This document shows positions 63,276 to 64,000 of a stretch of 64,000 bases of DNA, in pieces. Where the stretch lies: positions 716,875 to 780,874 of the forward strand of contig VXBA01003150.1 of assembly GCA_013399895.1 (NCBI GenBank), read 5' to 3'. This stretch comes from Serilophus lunatus (Eukaryota > Chordata > Aves > Passeriformes > Eurylaimidae). The position numbers were made by a program, and so were the translations under genes. The notes below the pieces were generated by a model, which did no database searches, was not told the origin of the DNA, and saw nothing but the letters and a program-made list of their open reading frames with translations. Numbering within the stretch: position 1 is the stretch's first letter; each line of letters opens with the position of its first letter.

Positions 63276-63711
63276 TATTAGAAACATGGAAAGGACCCTT
63301 AAGAGTATGCAGTCCGTTAATCCAGCTCTGCCAAGCCTACCACTAAACCAGACCCTAAGTGTCTCATCTACACTTCTCTTAAGTAACTCAAGAGTTGGTG
63401 ACTCCCCTACTTTCCTGAGCAGCCTGTTGCAATGCTTGGCAACCCTTTCAGTGAGGAAATTTTTCCTAATATCCTATATAAACCTCCCTTGAAGCAACTT
63501 TGAGGCCATTTGTTCTTGACTTTACATGACTTGTTACTTGGGAGAGATCAACTCCCACCTGGCTACAGCTTTCTTTCAGGGTTTTGTAGAGAATGATAAG
63601 GTCTCCATTGAGCCTCCTTTTTTCGAGACTAAAGAAACTCCAGCTCCTTTAGCTGCTTCTCAGACTTGTGCTCCAGGCCCTTCAACAGTTTCATCATCCT
63701 TCTCCGGACAC
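63276..63711 (-). mobile_element. CR1 LINE fragment, antisense
   Basis: The + strand shows GGAAAGGACCCTTAAGAG, TTAATCCAGCTCTGCCAAG, CCTACCACTAAACCAGACCC, CAATGCTTGGCAACCCTTTC, GAAATTTTTCCTAATATCC, TTGAGGCCATTTGTTC, GATAAGGTCTCC and TGTGCTCCAGGCCCTTCAAC. It is the same subfamily and orientation as the 36.5-kb copy. It breaks off at TCTCCGGACACAC exactly where a second CR1 tail begins. Confidence 0.93.
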
Positions 63712-63712
63712 A

Positions 63713-64000
63713 CACAGAATCACAGAATCAATAAGTTTGGACAAGACCTCTGAGATTGAGTCCAACATGTGACCAAACACCACCATGTCAACTAGACCAT
63801 GACACTAAGTGCCATGTCCAGTCTTTCCTTAAACACCTCCAGTGACAGTGACTCCACCACCTCCCTGGGCAATCCATTCCAATGCCTAATCATCCTTTCT
63901 GGGAAGAAATTCCTCCTAATGTCCAATCTAAACCTTCCCTGGCACAGCTTGATACTATGTCCTCTCATCCAGTCAAGAGTTGCCTGGGAGAAGAGGCTGG
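63713..64000 (-). mobile_element. Second CR1 LINE, antisense, cut by the window edge
   Basis: Begins with the reversed 8-bp tail repeats (ACAGAATCACAGAATCAATA) and continues AAGTTTGGACAAGACCTCTG, GAGTCCAACATGTGACCAAA, CACCTCCAGTGACAGTGACT, CCACCACCTCCCTGGGCAAT, and GAAGAAATTCCTCCTAATGT. It abuts the preceding CR1 in the same orientation and runs past 64000. It retains its 3' tail, so it is probably the younger of the two. Confidence 0.93.

Larger units (their letters stand above)
49704..64000 (+). other. ITPK1 intron, 5' part, running off the window
   Basis: This starts with the GTAGGC donor. Contents: 49.7-52.4 kb, nothing recognised. 52.45-52.64 kb, CR1. 52.7-53.9 kb, nothing recognised. 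54.0 kb, MIR-like SINE. 54.2-58.4 kb, nothing recognised. 58.4 kb, TA-rich microsatellite. 58.5-59.9 kb, nothing recognised. 59.97-60.2 kb, CR1. 60.26-60.66 kb, open antisense frame. 60.8-63.2 kb, nothing recognised. 63.28-64.0 kb, two adjoining CR1 copies. The next ITPK1 exon (starting ATGAC... for DDRICSPPFMEL) is not present. Confidence 0.8.

Noticed and set aside
1..64000. CRISPR arrays, tRNA, rRNA or operon-like gene clusters
   Set aside because: No regularly spaced direct repeats, no cloverleaf-like sequence and no dense gene packing; the window is vertebrate intron.

Overview
The window is a stretch of vertebrate nuclear DNA, almost certainly from a bird. It contains several CR1 LINE fragments with the avian-type 8-bp 3' tail repeat (reading ATTCTGTGATTCTGTGA or its complement), an avian-style retroviral LTR remnant starting TGTGGTGGGTTGACC, old MIR-like SINE fragments, long AT-rich introns and no bacterial-style gene packing. 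Nearly all the short open reading frames are chance or repeat-derived. The bird may be a neoavian, judging only from the LTR type; that part is weak. The one recognisable gene is ITPK1 (inositol-tetrakisphosphate 1-kinase) on the + strand. Three internal coding exons are visible: a 25-nt microexon (986-1010), a 126-nt exon (40976-41101) and a 118-nt exon (49586-49703). Spliced in order they keep one reading frame and cover about human residues 33-121: most of the N-terminal substrate-binding domain and the start of the ATP-binding half, including the counterparts of Lys59 and Arg106. The start codon and upstream exons lie left of the window; the catalytic ATP-grasp exons lie right of it. Layout: 1-985 is the end of an upstream intron; 1011-40975 is a 40-kb intron; 41102-49585 is an 8.5-kb intron; 49704-64000 is the first 14 kb of a further intron. 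The introns carry CR1 pieces at 15.6, 19.5, 21.6, 28.1, 36.5-37.9, 52.5, 60.0, 63.3 and 63.7 kb, nearly all antisense to ITPK1. They also hold a decayed LTR at 22.6 kb, MIR-like SINEs at 7.05 and 54.0 kb, and several simple or tandem repeats. Beyond the known gene there are exon-like signals of unknown meaning: open antisense exon candidates at 16.3 and 60.3-60.7 kb, a sense-strand ATG-bearing exon candidate with a perfect donor at 23.3 kb, and two ways ITPK1 transcripts might end early just after the 41-kb exon. They are reported as hypotheses, because the open lengths are close to what chance allows in 64 kb. No CRISPR array, tRNA, rRNA, or novel multi-gene system was found.
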